From NCBI RefSeq assembly GCF_000155975.1, contig NZ_GG730300.1, positions 743-64,742 of the forward strand: DNA of 64,000 bases, in the 5' to 3' direction. The notes below the pieces were generated by a model. That model ran no database searches, was not told the origin of the DNA, and saw only the letters and a program-made list of their open reading frames with translations. This document shows positions 1 through 8,634 of the stretch, one piece after another (position 1 is the first letter of the stretch; each line of letters begins with the position of its first letter). Position numbers and translations under genes: made by a program. Source of the stretch: Citrobacter youngae ATCC 29220 (GTDB taxonomy: Bacteria; Pseudomonadota; Gammaproteobacteria; Enterobacterales; Enterobacteriaceae).

Positions 1-83
1 CATGCCGAACTCAGAAGTGAAACGCCGTAGCGCCGATGGTAGTGTGGGGTCTCCCCATGCGAGAGTAGGGAACTGCCAGGCAT
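1..83 (+). rRNA. rrfC: 5S rRNA, 3' part (cut by window edge)
   Basis: These 83 bases match the 3' two thirds of an enterobacterial 5S rRNA, about nucleotides 38-120, ending in the typical AACTGCCAGGCAT. The first 37 or so bases lie outside the window. tRNA-Asp and tRNA-Trp follow directly, which is the arrangement of the rrnC operon in E. coli, so this is probably rrfC. The operon letter is inferred from the neighbours only. Confidence 0.95.
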
Positions 84-136
84 CAAATTGCAGTAAACCG
101 GGATGAATAATCCGGGTAGTGACAAAGAAATTCGGT

Positions 137-213
137 GGAGCGGTAGTTCAGTTGGTTAGAATACCTGCCTGTCACGCAGGGGGTCGCGGGTTCGAGTCCC
201 GTCCGTTCCGCCA
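137..213 (+). tRNA. aspT: tRNA-Asp (anticodon GTC)
   Basis: A 77-base tRNA with encoded CCA end. The anticodon GTC is at 171-173, the acceptor stem pairs GGAGCGG with CCGTTCC, and the T loop is TTCGAGT. It is a distal rRNA-operon tRNA, separated from the 5S gene by about 50 bases and followed by tRNA-Trp. Confidence 0.97.
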
Positions 214-225
214 CTTATTAGAAAA

Positions 226-251
226 TTAAGCCTGCTACCAAGCAGGCTTAA
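226..251 (+). other. inter-tRNA hairpin
   Basis: A perfect 11-bp inverted repeat, ttaagcctgct and agcaggcttaa, with loop ACCA lies between tRNA-Asp and tRNA-Trp. No T run follows, so it is more likely a processing structure in the co-transcript than a terminator. The function is inferred. Confidence 0.6.
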
Positions 252-265
252 TGATAAGAAAATTT

Positions 266-341
266 AGGGGCGTAGCTCAGTTGGTAGAGCACCGGTCTCC
301 AAAACCGGGTGTCGCGAGTTCGAGTCTCTCCGCCCCTGCCA
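266..341 (+). tRNA. trpT: tRNA-Trp (anticodon CCA)
   Basis: A 76-base tRNA with anticodon CCA at 299-301 and encoded CCA end. Acceptor stem AGGGGCG/CGCCCCT, D stem GCTC/GAGC and anticodon stem CCGGT/ACCGG pair fully. The T stem reads GCGAG on the 5' side and CTCTC on the 3' side, leaving a C50-U64 mismatch where E. coli has a G-U wobble. The altered stretch resembles the adjacent tRNA-Asp. It is still a convincing tRNA and the last gene of the rRNA operon. Confidence 0.96.
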
Positions 342-346
342 GAAAC

Positions 347-378
347 AATCCTTAGCATTATTGCTAAGGATTTTTTTT
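347..378 (+). terminator. rrnC-type operon terminator
   Basis: An 11-bp perfect stem, aatccttagca and tgctaaggatt, with a 4-base loop runs into eight T residues just after tRNA-Trp. This is a textbook intrinsic terminator ending the rRNA/tRNA operon. Confidence 0.93.
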
Positions 379-440
379 ATCTGCAATTTAAGCAGTTCCT
401 TTCGGCTGTTTTGTCCCCGGCATCCTTGCCCGTATTTTCT

Positions 441-1274
441 TTAATCTTCCAGAATCTTTGTTCTTAGCAGATCGCAAATAAGCGCATGTTTGTCGCTATT
501 TTGCAGCCAGACTGCATATAAAGGGCGTGACAGCGTTGTACTTTCGGTCAGCGTGTGTAGATCGCTTTTGGCTTTAGCCCAGTTAACGGGCAACCAACTG
601 AAGCCCTTAAGGACAGAAAGTTGCTGCCGGGCCAGTTCTGCTGAGCTGGTAGTGAGCACCGGCACTTCATCTCCTGCAATTAATCCCGCTTCGTGTTGTT
701 GAAAATCAGGCCCCCATTCCAGACGCAGATAATTCAGTTCATCTTTGGTTTGCGAAGGGGTGCTGCAATAGAGCGCCAGCGTGAAATAACCCAGCAGTTG
801 GCTGCTAAATTCGTCCATTTTGGGTGTTTCGGTAGTAATAAGCAGATCAAGCTGTCGTTCATGAAGCTGTTTTACTAACGACTGACGTTGAGCGATCCGT
901 GCTTCAAACTGCAGGCTGGATTGTGGCTCCTGAGATTGATACAAACGCCTCAACCAGTCATTAAGCATACATTCCCACAGGGATGCGCTGGCGCCGATTG
1001 AAAACTCGTTATGTCGCGAGGTATTCGCGACCTCCTTGCGCGCAGCTTGCCACGTATTCATCAGCGTTTCAGCGTAAGGCAATAATTTCTCACCCGCCGC
1101 GGTTAAACGGATATTGTTTCTATGTCGGGTGAACAGGTTTACACCCAATTGATTTTCCAGTTGTCTGATCCGAAAACTAACCGCCGATTGGGTCAGATAG
1201 AGCGCTTCAGCAGCCCTGCCAAAGTGGCGTGTCCGGCTAACTTCCAGGAAAGTTTTTAACAATTCCGTATCCAC
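441..1274 (-). CDS. hdfR: HdfR, LysR-family regulator
   Basis: A 277-residue LysR-type regulator matching E. coli HdfR, which represses the flagellar master operon flhDC and also affects glutamate synthase expression. The winged helix-turn-helix is in the first 60 residues ([20 protein letters not shown]), followed by an effector-binding domain. I chose the GTG at 1274, which gives the family start DTELLK and has GGAG eight bases upstream. An in-frame ATG at 1286 overlaps that ribosome site and would add MERV. It is divergent from maoP, which shares a 118-bp promoter region, as in E. coli. Confidence 0.93.
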   Translation of the reverse strand: MDTELLKTFLEVSRTRHFGRAAEALYLTQSAVSFRIRQLENQLGVNLFTRHRNNIRLTAAGEKLLPYAETLMNTWQAARKEVANTSRHNEFSIGASASLWECMLNDWLRRLYQSQEPQSSLQFEARIAQRQSLVKQLHERQLDLLITTETPKMDEFSSQLLGYFTLALYCSTPSQTKDELNYLRLEWGPDFQQHEAGLIAGDEVPVLTTSSAELARQQLSVLKGFSWLPVNWAKAKSDLHTLTESTTLSRPLYAVWLQNSDKHALICDLLRTKILED

Positions 1275-1320
1275 AACTCGCTCCATAAAATTATTTGTCG
1301 TGATGATTTAAATCTTTTGT

Positions 1321-1348
1321 TTGACGCTCTGTCAAGCGTAACTAATAC
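1321..1348 (+). promoter_or_regulatory. maoP promoter with inverted repeat over the -35
   Basis: TTGACG (1321-1326), a 16-bp spacer and TAATAC (1343-1348) form a good sigma-70 promoter firing toward maoP. The -35 box is inside the inverted repeat ttgac-gctct-gtcaa (1321-1335), an operator-like arrangement typical of LysR-type targets. In E. coli the macrodomain site maoS lies close to maoP. I cannot identify maoS here from memory of its sequence. Confidence 0.6.
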
Positions 1349-1392
1349 TCCGCGCCATAAATAGCTCGGCCAAAGAATTAGGAGCGTGCAGG

Positions 1393-1731
1393 ATGGCGGA
1401 AAGCTTTACGACGACTAATCGATATTTCGACAATAAATATTATCCCCGCGGATTCTCCCGTCATGGTGATTTCACCATTAAAGAAGCACAACTGCTTGAG
1501 CGTCACGGTTATGCTTTTAACGAGCTGGATCTGGGCAAACGTGAGCCGGTAACTGAAGAAGAAAAACTGTTTGTTGCGGTATGCCGTGGTGAACGTGAAC
1601 CGGTTACTGAAGCTGAACGCGTGTGGTCTAAATATATGACGCGCATTAAGCGTCCAAAACGTTTCCACACGCTGTCTGGTGGGAAACCTCAGGTGGAAGG
1701 TGCAGAAGACTACACCGAATCTGATGATTAA
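1393..1731 (+). CDS. maoP: MaoP, Ori macrodomain organisation protein
   Basis: A 112-residue small basic/acidic protein matching E. coli MaoP (formerly YifE). With the DNA site maoS it constrains long-range contacts in the Ori macrodomain of the chromosome. The protein is highly charged, with no signal peptide or membrane segment; the motif [17 protein letters not shown] is a conserved family block. AGGAGC precedes the ATG by about 10 bases. It is a single-gene transcript ending at the bidirectional terminator 1733-1758. The role is taken from the E. coli ortholog. Confidence 0.95.
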   Translation: MAESFTTTNRYFDNKYYPRGFSRHGDFTIKEAQLLERHGYAFNELDLGKREPVTEEEKLFVAVCRGEREPVTEAERVWSKYMTRIKRPKRFHTLSGGKPQVEGAEDYTESDD

Positions 1732-1732
1732 T

Positions 1733-1758
1733 AAAAAAAGGGCGAAAGCCCTTTTTTT
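1733..1758. terminator. bidirectional terminator between maoP and yifB
   Basis: The palindrome aaaaaaagggc-gaaa-gcccttttttt serves the convergent genes maoP (+) and yifB (-); it overlaps the last two bases of the yifB stop codon. Confidence 0.92.
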
Positions 1759-3277
1759 ATGTCAGTAGTTTCTGCAAATGAATGAGTAACCTGTCTATTG
1801 CCCGATACCCAACGGCCTCCTGTAAGTGCTGGCGGGTGATGTAGTCACATTGTTCAAGATCCGCAATAGTGCGGGCGACCTTTATCAATCGCAGCCAGGC
1901 GCGGATAGACAATCCAAGATGCGCCAATGTCTCTTCAAGCCACTGCGCATCGTCACTGCGAAGTTGGCAATATTCATGTATATCCTGACTGTCCAGATGC
2001 GCGTTTAACTTATTCTGCCGCCGAAACTGACGCTCTCGTGCGGCAATAACGCGTTGCTTCACCGTTGCGCTATCTTCCCCTTTCATCGCACTCTGGCTGA
2101 GTATACCGGGAGGCGGTAAAGGGATTTCGAGGGAGAGATCGAAACGGTCAAGAAACGGTCCTGATAATCGATTGAGGTAACGTAGCGTCTGCTCTGGGGT
2201 GCAGCGGTTATGGTTCCCCTGGTAATGACCTGTTGGGCTTGGATTCATTGCCGCAATGAGTTGAAAGCGTGCTGGGTAGGTTATTTTTGCCCGGGTGCGG
2301 GATAAATGGATCTGCCCGGACTCTATTGGTTCACGCAGGGCATCCAGCGTGCGCCGCTCAAACTCAGGTAATTCATCCAGAAATAGTATGCCGTTATGCG
2401 CCAGAGAGATCTCTCCTGGCGCAGGAATAGACCCGCCACCCACCATGGCGGTGAGTGACGCACTGTGATGCGGTGAGCGAAAAGGGCGCTGCTTCCACTG
2501 TTTATGTATCGTTGCGGAATTGACCAGACTGAGTATCGCAGCGCTTTCCAGCGCCTCATCGTTGCTAAGAGGCGGAAGCAGCCCTCTGAGGCGACTGGCC
2601 AGCATAGTCTTTCCCGTACCCGGAGGGCCGATGAGCAAGAGATTGTGGCCGCCAGCCGCGGTGAGCTCCAGTCCTCGTTTACCCTGTTCCTGACCGATAA
2701 CATCGCTCAGGTCATCGGTTAATGCGTCTGGCGTAAAGTCTGCCGATAATGGTCTGTCTAAATCGTGCTTTCCTTCGAGAAATGCGCAAACGGCCTGCAG
2801 GTGCTCGGCAATCAGACACCCTTCACCGTGTATCAATCCAACCTCAGCGGCATTCTCTTTTGCGACAATAATTCTTCTGCCTGCACGTATTGCTTCGGTT
2901 GCGCTTGAAATCGCTCCGGGAACGCCGCGTAGCGTGCCTGTAAGCGCTAATTCGCCTACCAGCTCATAGGTATCGAGATTATGGGCTGTAAGCTGCTCAG
3001 AAGCGGCCAGAAGCGCAATGGCGATAGGTAAATCATATCGCCCTCCTTCTTTGGGGAGATCGGCCGGAGCGAGGTTAATGGTTATCTTCTTTGCCGGGAA
3101 TTCATAACCACTATTAATAATCGCACTGCGAACCCGATCGCGGGCCTCTTTCACTGTTGTTTCTGGTAACCCCACCATGGTTAATCCAGGCAGACCATTG
3201 CTGATATGTACCTCGATGGTAATGGCTGGCGCATTCACGCCAAGCGCGGCGCGTGTGTGAACAATCGATAGCGACAT
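1757..3277 (-). CDS. yifB: YifB, AAA+ Mg-chelatase-like (ComM-type) ATPase
   Basis: A 506-residue protein of the YifB/ComM family. An N-terminal ribosomal-S5-like Lon domain (about 1-170) precedes a Mg-chelatase AAA+ module with Walker A GPPGTGKT at 217-224 and the Walker B region NGILFLDELPEF. A C-terminal chelatase domain follows. ComM homologs are hexameric helicases that promote branch migration in natural transformation; in enterics the role is not settled. The ATG at 3277 has AGGAGG seven bases upstream, and earlier in-frame ATGs (3298, 3358) lack such a site. The length equals the E. coli protein. Confidence 0.94.
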   Translation of the reverse strand: MSLSIVHTRAALGVNAPAITIEVHISNGLPGLTMVGLPETTVKEARDRVRSAIINSGYEFPAKKITINLAPADLPKEGGRYDLPIAIALLAASEQLTAHNLDTYELVGELALTGTLRGVPGAISSATEAIRAGRRIIVAKENAAEVGLIHGEGCLIAEHLQAVCAFLEGKHDLDRPLSADFTPDALTDDLSDVIGQEQGKRGLELTAAGGHNLLLIGPPGTGKTMLASRLRGLLPPLSNDEALESAAILSLVNSATIHKQWKQRPFRSPHHSASLTAMVGGGSIPAPGEISLAHNGILFLDELPEFERRTLDALREPIESGQIHLSRTRAKITYPARFQLIAAMNPSPTGHYQGNHNRCTPEQTLRYLNRLSGPFLDRFDLSLEIPLPPPGILSQSAMKGEDSATVKQRVIAARERQFRRQNKLNAHLDSQDIHEYCQLRSDDAQWLEETLAHLGLSIRAWLRLIKVARTIADLEQCDYITRQHLQEAVGYRAIDRLLIHLQKLLT

Positions 3278-3627
3278 AACCCCTCCTGATGAAGGCATTA
3301 TGCGGTAATGTATCGTGGCATGATTTAACTTAATTGCGGCTTTTAGGTACTCATTCACGTTTTTTTGTGCAATTTAAATCTTTTTCATGAAGTCTGGAAT
3401 AACGCTCGCAAACGTATTTATGCGGTGTGGTCGTGGAGAGCGTGTGCTCAAGAATGACCTGAAACGTGAAATATTTTCATTTTTGATTTTTTGTATAAAA
3501 AACAAAGCGATTTATCAAAATCGTTAACGGCGTCAGAAAAACAAATGAAAAAATATCTTGTGTAATTTGCAAATTCTATGGTAACTCTTTAGGCATTCCT
3601 TCGAACAAGATGCAAGAAAATACAAAA
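3278..3627 (+). promoter_or_regulatory. upstream control region of the ilv operon
   Basis: This 350-bp stretch without a gene separates yifB from ilvL. It becomes very AT-rich from about 3470, with runs such as gattttttgtataaaaaac and an IHF-like stretch around 3513-3526 (tatcaaaatcgtta). E. coli ilvP2 is activated by IHF bound to an upstream AT-rich, easily unpaired region, so this is probably the equivalent. From the usual leader length (about 185 nt to the attenuator) the transcript should start near 3597. I could not fix the -35 and -10 boxes with confidence. Confidence 0.55.
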
Positions 3628-3726
3628 ATGACAGCCCTTCTACGAGTGATTAGCCTGGTCGTGATTAGCGTGGTGGTGATTATTATCCCACCGTGCGGGG
3701 CTGCACTTGGACGAGGAAAGGCTTAG
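3628..3726 (+). CDS. ilvL: IlvL, attenuation leader peptide
   Basis: A 32-residue leader peptide, MTALLRVISLVV...GRGKA, containing five Ile, six Val and four Leu codons, many consecutive. Ribosome stalling at these codons when charged tRNAs are short prevents formation of the downstream terminator (3750-3781). It is apparently identical to the E. coli leader as I remember it. It is the first translated element of the ilvXGMEDA transcript. Confidence 0.96.
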   Translation: MTALLRVISLVVISVVVIIIPPCGAALGRGKA

Positions 3727-3749
3727 AAAACAAGCCTTAACGAACTAAG

Positions 3750-3781
3750 ACCCCCGCACCGAAAGGTCCGGGGGTTTTTTT
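3750..3781 (+). terminator. ilvL attenuator (transcription terminator)
   Basis: A GC-rich hairpin, acccccg...cc-GAAA-gg...cgggggt, followed by seven T residues sits 24 bases after the leader stop codon. This is the attenuator that controls read-through into ilvX-ilvG according to Ile, Val and Leu supply. Confidence 0.94.
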
Positions 3782-3811
3782 GACCTTAAAAACAGACATG
3801 TGGAGCAGAAC

Positions 3812-3862
3812 GTGAGCGGTAGCATAAAATTCTGTTTCTCTAGATTTACGGCGGGGATGTAA
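3812..3862 (+). CDS. ilvX: IlvX, 16-residue small protein
   Basis: A 16-codon [19 protein letters not shown], starting with GTG and preceded by TGGAG seven bases upstream. The core KFCFSRF is shared with E. coli IlvX (MNNSTKFCFSRFRTGN), which is made as a small protein. Its stop is two bases before the ilvG ATG, so translational coupling to ilvG is likely. The biochemical function is unknown. The start differs from E. coli (GTG for ATG), and only the C-terminal two thirds are conserved. Confidence 0.75.
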   Translation: MSGSIKFCFSRFTAGM

Positions 3863-3864
3863 CT

Positions 3865-5511
3865 ATGAATGGGGCACAGTGGGTGGTACATGCGTTGCGT
3901 GCACAAGGGGTTCAAACCGTCTTTGGTTATCCCGGTGGCGCAATTATGCCGGTTTACGATGCGTTGTATGACGGCGGCGTAGAACACCTGTTGTGCCGAC
4001 ACGAGCAGGGCGCGGCGATGGCGGCGATTGGCTATGCCCGTGCGACCGGTAAAACCGGTGTGTGTATCGCGACTTCAGGCCCAGGCGCTACCAACCTGAT
4101 CACCGGTCTTGCCGATGCGCTGTTAGATTCTGTTCCCGTTGTGGCGATCACCGGTCAGGTGGCATCACCTTTCATCGGAACGGATGCGTTCCAGGAAGTG
4201 GACGTTCTTGGCATGTCCCTGTCCTGCACCAAACACAGTTTCCTGGTGCAGTCCCTGGAAGAGTTGCCGCGCATCATGGCAGAGGCTTTCGACGTGGCGA
4301 ACGCTGGTCGTCCGGGTCCCGTTCTGGTCGATATCCCGAAAGACATCCAGTTAGCCAGCGGTACGCTGGAACCGTATTTCACGACCGTCGGAAACGTAGA
4401 AACTTTCCCCCATGCTGACGTTGAGCAGGCGCGTAACATGCTGGCTCAGGCGCAAAAACCCATCCTGTACGTGGGGGGCGGCGTGGGCATGGCGCAGGCG
4501 GTTCCGGCCCTGCGTGAGTTTATCGCGCTTACCCAAATGCCAGTTGCCTGCACGTTGAAAGGCCTGGGCGCAGTAGAAGCGGACTATCCGTACTATTTGG
4601 GCATGCTGGGAATGCACGGTACTAAAGCGGCTAATTTCGCGGTGCAAGAGTGTGATTTACTGATCGCTGTGGGCGCACGTTTTGATGACCGGGTAACCGG
4701 CAAGCTGAATACTTTCGCCCCTAACGCCAGCGTCATCCATATGGATATCGACCCGGCGGAAATGAACAAGCTGCGTCAGGCACACGTCGCGTTGCAGGGC
4801 GATTTAAACTCGCTGTTGCCAGCGTTACAGCAACCGCTGAAGATCGACGCATGGCGTCAGTACTGTGCAGAACTGCGCGCAGAATATGCCTGGCGCTACG
4901 ATCATCCGGGTGACGCTATCTACGCGCCGCTGTTGTTAAAACAGCTGTCCGAACGCAAACCTGCGGATAGCGTGGTGACGACGGATGTTGGTCAGCATCA
5001 GATGTGGTCGGCGCAGCATATGACCTACACCCGTCCGGAAAATTTCATCACCTCCAGCGGTCTGGGTACGATGGGTTTTGGTCTGCCAGCCGCCGTTGGC
5101 GCGCAGGTAGCTCGCCCGAACGATACGGTAATCTGTATCTCCGGTGACGGTTCCTTCATGGTGAATGTACAGGAACTGGGCACCGTAAAACGCAGGCAGT
5201 TGCCGCTGAAGATAGTCTTACTCGACAACCAGCGGTTAGGTATGGTGCGACAATGGCAACAGCTGTTTTTCCAGGAACGTTATAGCGAAACCACCCTTAC
5301 CGATAACCCCGATTTCCTCATGTTGGCCAGCGCCTTCGGCATACCTGGTCAACACATCACCCGTAAAGACCAGGTTGAAGCGGCACTCGACACCATGCTG
5401 AACAGCGAGGGGCCATACCTGCTTCATGTCTCAATCGACGAACTTGAGAATGTCTGGCCTCTGGTGCCGCCTGGCGCCAGCAACTCAGAAATGCTGGAGA
5501 AATTATCATGA
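3865..5511 (+). CDS. ilvG: IlvG, acetolactate synthase II large subunit (intact)
   Basis: The 548-residue ThDP-dependent catalytic subunit of acetohydroxyacid synthase II. It condenses pyruvate with pyruvate or 2-oxobutyrate to give acetolactate or acetohydroxybutyrate. The catalytic Glu47 (CRHEQGAA), the ThDP-binding [14 protein letters not shown] block and Trp464 (MVRQWQ), which gives preference for 2-oxobutyrate, are all present. Isozyme II is insensitive to valine. The gene is full length and open, unlike E. coli K-12 where a frameshift inactivates ilvG. It overlaps ilvM by four bases (ATGA) and lies downstream of the ilvL attenuator. Confidence 0.98.
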   Translation: MNGAQWVVHALRAQGVQTVFGYPGGAIMPVYDALYDGGVEHLLCRHEQGAAMAAIGYARATGKTGVCIATSGPGATNLITGLADALLDSVPVVAITGQVASPFIGTDAFQEVDVLGMSLSCTKHSFLVQSLEELPRIMAEAFDVANAGRPGPVLVDIPKDIQLASGTLEPYFTTVGNVETFPHADVEQARNMLAQAQKPILYVGGGVGMAQAVPALREFIALTQMPVACTLKGLGAVEADYPYYLGMLGMHGTKAANFAVQECDLLIAVGARFDDRVTGKLNTFAPNASVIHMDIDPAEMNKLRQAHVALQGDLNSLLPALQQPLKIDAWRQYCAELRAEYAWRYDHPGDAIYAPLLLKQLSERKPADSVVTTDVGQHQMWSAQHMTYTRPENFITSSGLGTMGFGLPAAVGAQVARPNDTVICISGDGSFMVNVQELGTVKRRQLPLKIVLLDNQRLGMVRQWQQLFFQERYSETTLTDNPDFLMLASAFGIPGQHITRKDQVEAALDTMLNSEGPYLLHVSIDELENVWPLVPPGASNSEMLEKLS

Positions 5512-5771
5512 TGCATCATCAGGTCGCCGTTGAGGCTCGTTTCAATCCGGAAACGTTAGAACGTGTTTTACGCGTGGTACGTCATCGCGGTTTTCAGGTG
5601 TGCTCCATGAATATGGCCGCCGCCAGCGATGCGCAGAATATAAATATCGAATTGACCGTTGCCAGCCCCCGGTCGGTCGACTTACTGTTTAGTCAGTTAA
5701 GTAAACTGGTAGACGTTGCACATGTTGCTATCTGCCAGAGCACAACCACATCACAACAAATCCGCGCCTGA
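5508..5771 (+). CDS. ilvM: IlvM, acetolactate synthase II small subunit
   Basis: An 87-residue regulatory subunit of acetohydroxyacid synthase II with a single ACT-like fold ([24 protein letters not shown]). It is needed for full activity of IlvG. Its ATG overlaps the ilvG stop, so the two subunits are translationally coupled. It is the same length as the E. coli protein, and ilvE follows after 17 bases. Confidence 0.97.
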   Translation: MMHHQVAVEARFNPETLERVLRVVRHRGFQVCSMNMAAASDAQNINIELTVASPRSVDLLFSQLSKLVDVAHVAICQSTTTSQQIRA

Positions 5772-5788
5772 GCGCAAAAGGAAGAAAA

Positions 5789-6718
5789 ATGACGACGAAA
5801 AAAGCTGATTACATTTGGTCTAATGGCGAGATGATTCGTTGGGAAGACGCGAAGGTCCACGTGATGTCCCACGCGCTGCACTACGGTACTTCTGTATTTG
5901 AAGGCATCCGTTGCTACGATTCTCACAAAGGGCCGGTGGTGTTCCGTCATCGCGAACATATGCAGCGTCTGCGTGATTCAGCCAAGATCTATCGTTTTCC
6001 GGTCTCTCAGAGCGTTGATGAACTGATGGAAGCCTGCCGCGAAGTGATCCGCAAAAACAACCTGACCAGCGCCTATATTCGTCCGCTGGTATTCGTTGGC
6101 GACGTCGGGATGGGCGTGAACCCACCTGCTGGATACACCACTGATGTGATCATCGCTGCGTTCCCGTGGGGAGCTTACCTCGGTGCAGAAGCGCTGGAGC
6201 AGGGGATCGATGCGATGGTTTCCTCCTGGAACCGCGTTGCGCCAAACACTATCCCTACCGCTGCTAAAGCGGGCGGTAACTATCTGTCTTCGCTGCTGGT
6301 GGGCAGCGAAGCGCGTCGTCATGGTTATCAGGAAGGTATCGCGCTGGACGTAAATGGCTATATCTCCGAAGGCGCGGGTGAAAACCTGTTTGAAGTTAAA
6401 GACGGCATTCTGTTTACCCCACCGTTTACCTCTTCTGCACTGCCGGGTATCACCCGTGACGCGATCATCAAGCTGGCGAAAGATCTTGATATCGAAGTGC
6501 GTGAGCAGGTGCTGTCCCGTGAATCTCTGTACCTGGCCGACGAAGTGTTCATGTCCGGTACTGCGGCGGAAATCACTCCGGTACGCAGCGTCGATGGTAT
6601 TCAGGTAGGCGAAGGCCGCTGCGGCCCTGTCACCAAACGCATCCAGCAGGCCTTCTTCGGCCTCTTTACCGGTGAAACGGAAGATAAATACGGCTGGTTG
6701 GATCAGGTTAATCAATAA
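5789..6718 (+). CDS. ilvE: IlvE, branched-chain amino acid aminotransferase
   Basis: A 309-residue class IV PLP aminotransferase catalysing the last step of Ile, Val and Leu synthesis with glutamate as donor. The PLP lysine is Lys160 in IPTAAKAGGNYLSS, and the YISEGAGENLFEVKDG signature is present. AGGAAG lies a few bases upstream of the ATG. It is the third enzyme gene of the operon; a 9-bp hairpin follows before ilvD. Confidence 0.98.
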   Translation: MTTKKADYIWSNGEMIRWEDAKVHVMSHALHYGTSVFEGIRCYDSHKGPVVFRHREHMQRLRDSAKIYRFPVSQSVDELMEACREVIRKNNLTSAYIRPLVFVGDVGMGVNPPAGYTTDVIIAAFPWGAYLGAEALEQGIDAMVSSWNRVAPNTIPTAAKAGGNYLSSLLVGSEARRHGYQEGIALDVNGYISEGAGENLFEVKDGILFTPPFTSSALPGITRDAIIKLAKDLDIEVREQVLSRESLYLADEVFMSGTAAEITPVRSVDGIQVGEGRCGPVTKRIQQAFFGLFTGETEDKYGWLDQVNQ

Positions 6719-6726
6719 ACATAAAT

Positions 6727-6750
6727 TTGGGACGGCACGCACCGTCCCAA
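6727..6750 (+). other. intercistronic hairpin ilvE-ilvD
   Basis: A perfect 9-bp inverted repeat, ttgggacgg and ccgtcccaa, with a 6-base loop lies nine bases after the ilvE stop and has no T run. It cannot be a strong intrinsic terminator. It could stabilise the upstream mRNA or tune ilvD expression. The function is inferred. Confidence 0.6.
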
Positions 6751-6778
6751 TTATTAGACAGACGGGAGTTAATCAAGC

Positions 6779-8629
6779 ATGCCTAAGTATCGTTCTGCCA
6801 CCACCACCCACGGACGTAATATGGCGGGTGCCCGCGCACTGTGGCGCGCCACCGGGATGACCGATGATGACTTCGGTAAACCGATTATCGCTGTGGTGAA
6901 CTCCTTTACCCAGTTTGTGCCGGGTCACGTACACCTGCGCGATCTCGGTAAGCTGGTTGCCGAACAAATCGAAGCCTCAGGCGGCGTGGCGAAAGAGTTC
7001 AACACCATCGCTGTGGATGATGGTATCGCTATGGGTCATGGCGGCATGCTGTATTCACTGCCATCGCGCGAGCTTATCGCCGACTCAGTGGAATACATGG
7101 TGAACGCCCACTGCGCCGACGCGATGGTCTGTATCTCCAACTGCGACAAAATCACCCCCGGGATGTTAATGGCCTCTCTGCGCCTGAATATTCCGGTGAT
7201 CTTTGTTTCCGGCGGCCCGATGGAGGCCGGGAAAACCAAACTCTCCGACCAAATCATCAAGCTCGACCTGGTCGATGCGATGATTCAGGGCGCGGACCCG
7301 AAAGTCTCCGACTCGCAAAGCGAGCAGGTTGAACGTTCCGCCTGCCCAACCTGCGGCTCCTGCTCCGGGATGTTCACCGCCAACTCGATGAACTGCCTGA
7401 CCGAAGCGCTGGGACTGTCGCAGCCGGGCAACGGTTCGCTGCTGGCGACTCACGCCGACCGTAAAGAGCTGTTCCTCACCGCAGGTCAACGCATCGTTGA
7501 GCTGACCAAACGCTATTACGAGCAGAATGATGACTCTGCGCTGCCACGCAATATTGCCAGCAAGGCGGCGTTTGAGAACGCCATGACGCTGGATATCGCT
7601 ATGGGTGGTTCTACCAACACCGTACTGCACCTGCTGGCGGCGGCGCAGGAAGCGGAAATCGACTTCACCATGAGCGATATCGACAAGCTGTCTCGCAAGG
7701 TACCTCAGCTGTGTAAAGTGGCGCCGAGTACGCAGAAATACCACATGGAAGACGTGCACCGCGCTGGCGGCGTGCTGGGTATTTTAGGCGAACTGGATCG
7801 CGCCGGGTTACTGAACCGCGATGTGAAAAACGTGCTGGGCCTGACGCTGCCACAAACGCTGGAGCAATACGACATCACCGTCACCCAGGACGAAGCGGTC
7901 AAAAAAATGTTCCGTGCCGGTCCGGCGGGTATCCGCACCACCCAGGCCTTCTCGCAGGATTGCCGTTGGGATTCGCTGGATGACGATCGCGCCGCAGGCT
8001 GTATCCGCTCGCTGGAGCACGCCTACAGCAAAGACGGCGGTCTGGCTGTTCTGTACGGCAACTTCGCGGAAAACGGCTGTATCGTGAAAACCGCAGGCGT
8101 CGACGACAGCATCCTCAAATTCACCGGTCCGGCGAAGGTCTACGAAAGCCAGGACGAAGCGGTTGAGGCTATCCTCGGCGGGAAAGTGGTCGAAGGCGAC
8201 GTGGTGGTGATTCGCTACGAAGGGCCAAAAGGCGGGCCGGGCATGCAGGAAATGCTCTATCCAACCACCTTCCTGAAATCGATGGGCCTTGGTAAAGCCT
8301 GTGCGCTGATCACCGACGGCCGTTTCTCCGGCGGTACTTCGGGACTCTCCATCGGTCACGTTTCGCCGGAAGCCGCCAGCGGCGGTAACATCGCGATCAT
8401 CGAAGATGGCGACATGATTGCTATCGATATTCCGAATCGTGGTATTCAGCTGCAACTGAGCGAGGCGGAAATTGCGGCGCGACGCGAAGCGCAGGAAGCT
8501 CGCGGCGACAAAGCCTGGACGCCAAAAGATCGTCAGCGTCAGGTCTCTTTTGCGCTGCGCGCCTACGCCAGCCTGGCAACCAGCGCCGATAAAGGCGCGG
8601 TGCGCGATAAATCGAAACTGGGGGGGTAA
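6779..8629 (+). CDS. ilvD: IlvD, dihydroxy-acid dehydratase
   Basis: A 616-residue Fe-S dehydratase of the IlvD/Edd family that converts dihydroxy acids to 2-oxo acids in Ile and Val synthesis. The conserved cysteines are in [13 protein letters not shown] and in the signature [19 protein letters not shown]; the C-terminal [12 protein letters not shown] motif is intact. GGGAG stands upstream of the ATG. Its stop codon overlaps the ilvA region by one base. The length equals E. coli IlvD. Confidence 0.98.
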   Translation: MPKYRSATTTHGRNMAGARALWRATGMTDDDFGKPIIAVVNSFTQFVPGHVHLRDLGKLVAEQIEASGGVAKEFNTIAVDDGIAMGHGGMLYSLPSRELIADSVEYMVNAHCADAMVCISNCDKITPGMLMASLRLNIPVIFVSGGPMEAGKTKLSDQIIKLDLVDAMIQGADPKVSDSQSEQVERSACPTCGSCSGMFTANSMNCLTEALGLSQPGNGSLLATHADRKELFLTAGQRIVELTKRYYEQNDDSALPRNIASKAAFENAMTLDIAMGGSTNTVLHLLAAAQEAEIDFTMSDIDKLSRKVPQLCKVAPSTQKYHMEDVHRAGGVLGILGELDRAGLLNRDVKNVLGLTLPQTLEQYDITVTQDEAVKKMFRAGPAGIRTTQAFSQDCRWDSLDDDRAAGCIRSLEHAYSKDGGLAVLYGNFAENGCIVKTAGVDDSILKFTGPAKVYESQDEAVEAILGGKVVEGDVVVIRYEGPKGGPGMQEMLYPTTFLKSMGLGKACALITDGRFSGGTSGLSIGHVSPEAASGGNIAIIEDGDMIAIDIPNRGIQLQLSEAEIAARREAQEARGDKAWTPKDRQRQVSFALRAYASLATSADKGAVRDKSKLGG

Positions 8630-8634
8630 TGACC

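Noticed and set aside
5978-6742. 254-codon frame on the minus strand opposite ilvE
   Set aside because: It lies entirely antisense to ilvE, has no ribosome site and its translation shows no recognisable motif. It is a by-product of GC-rich third positions.
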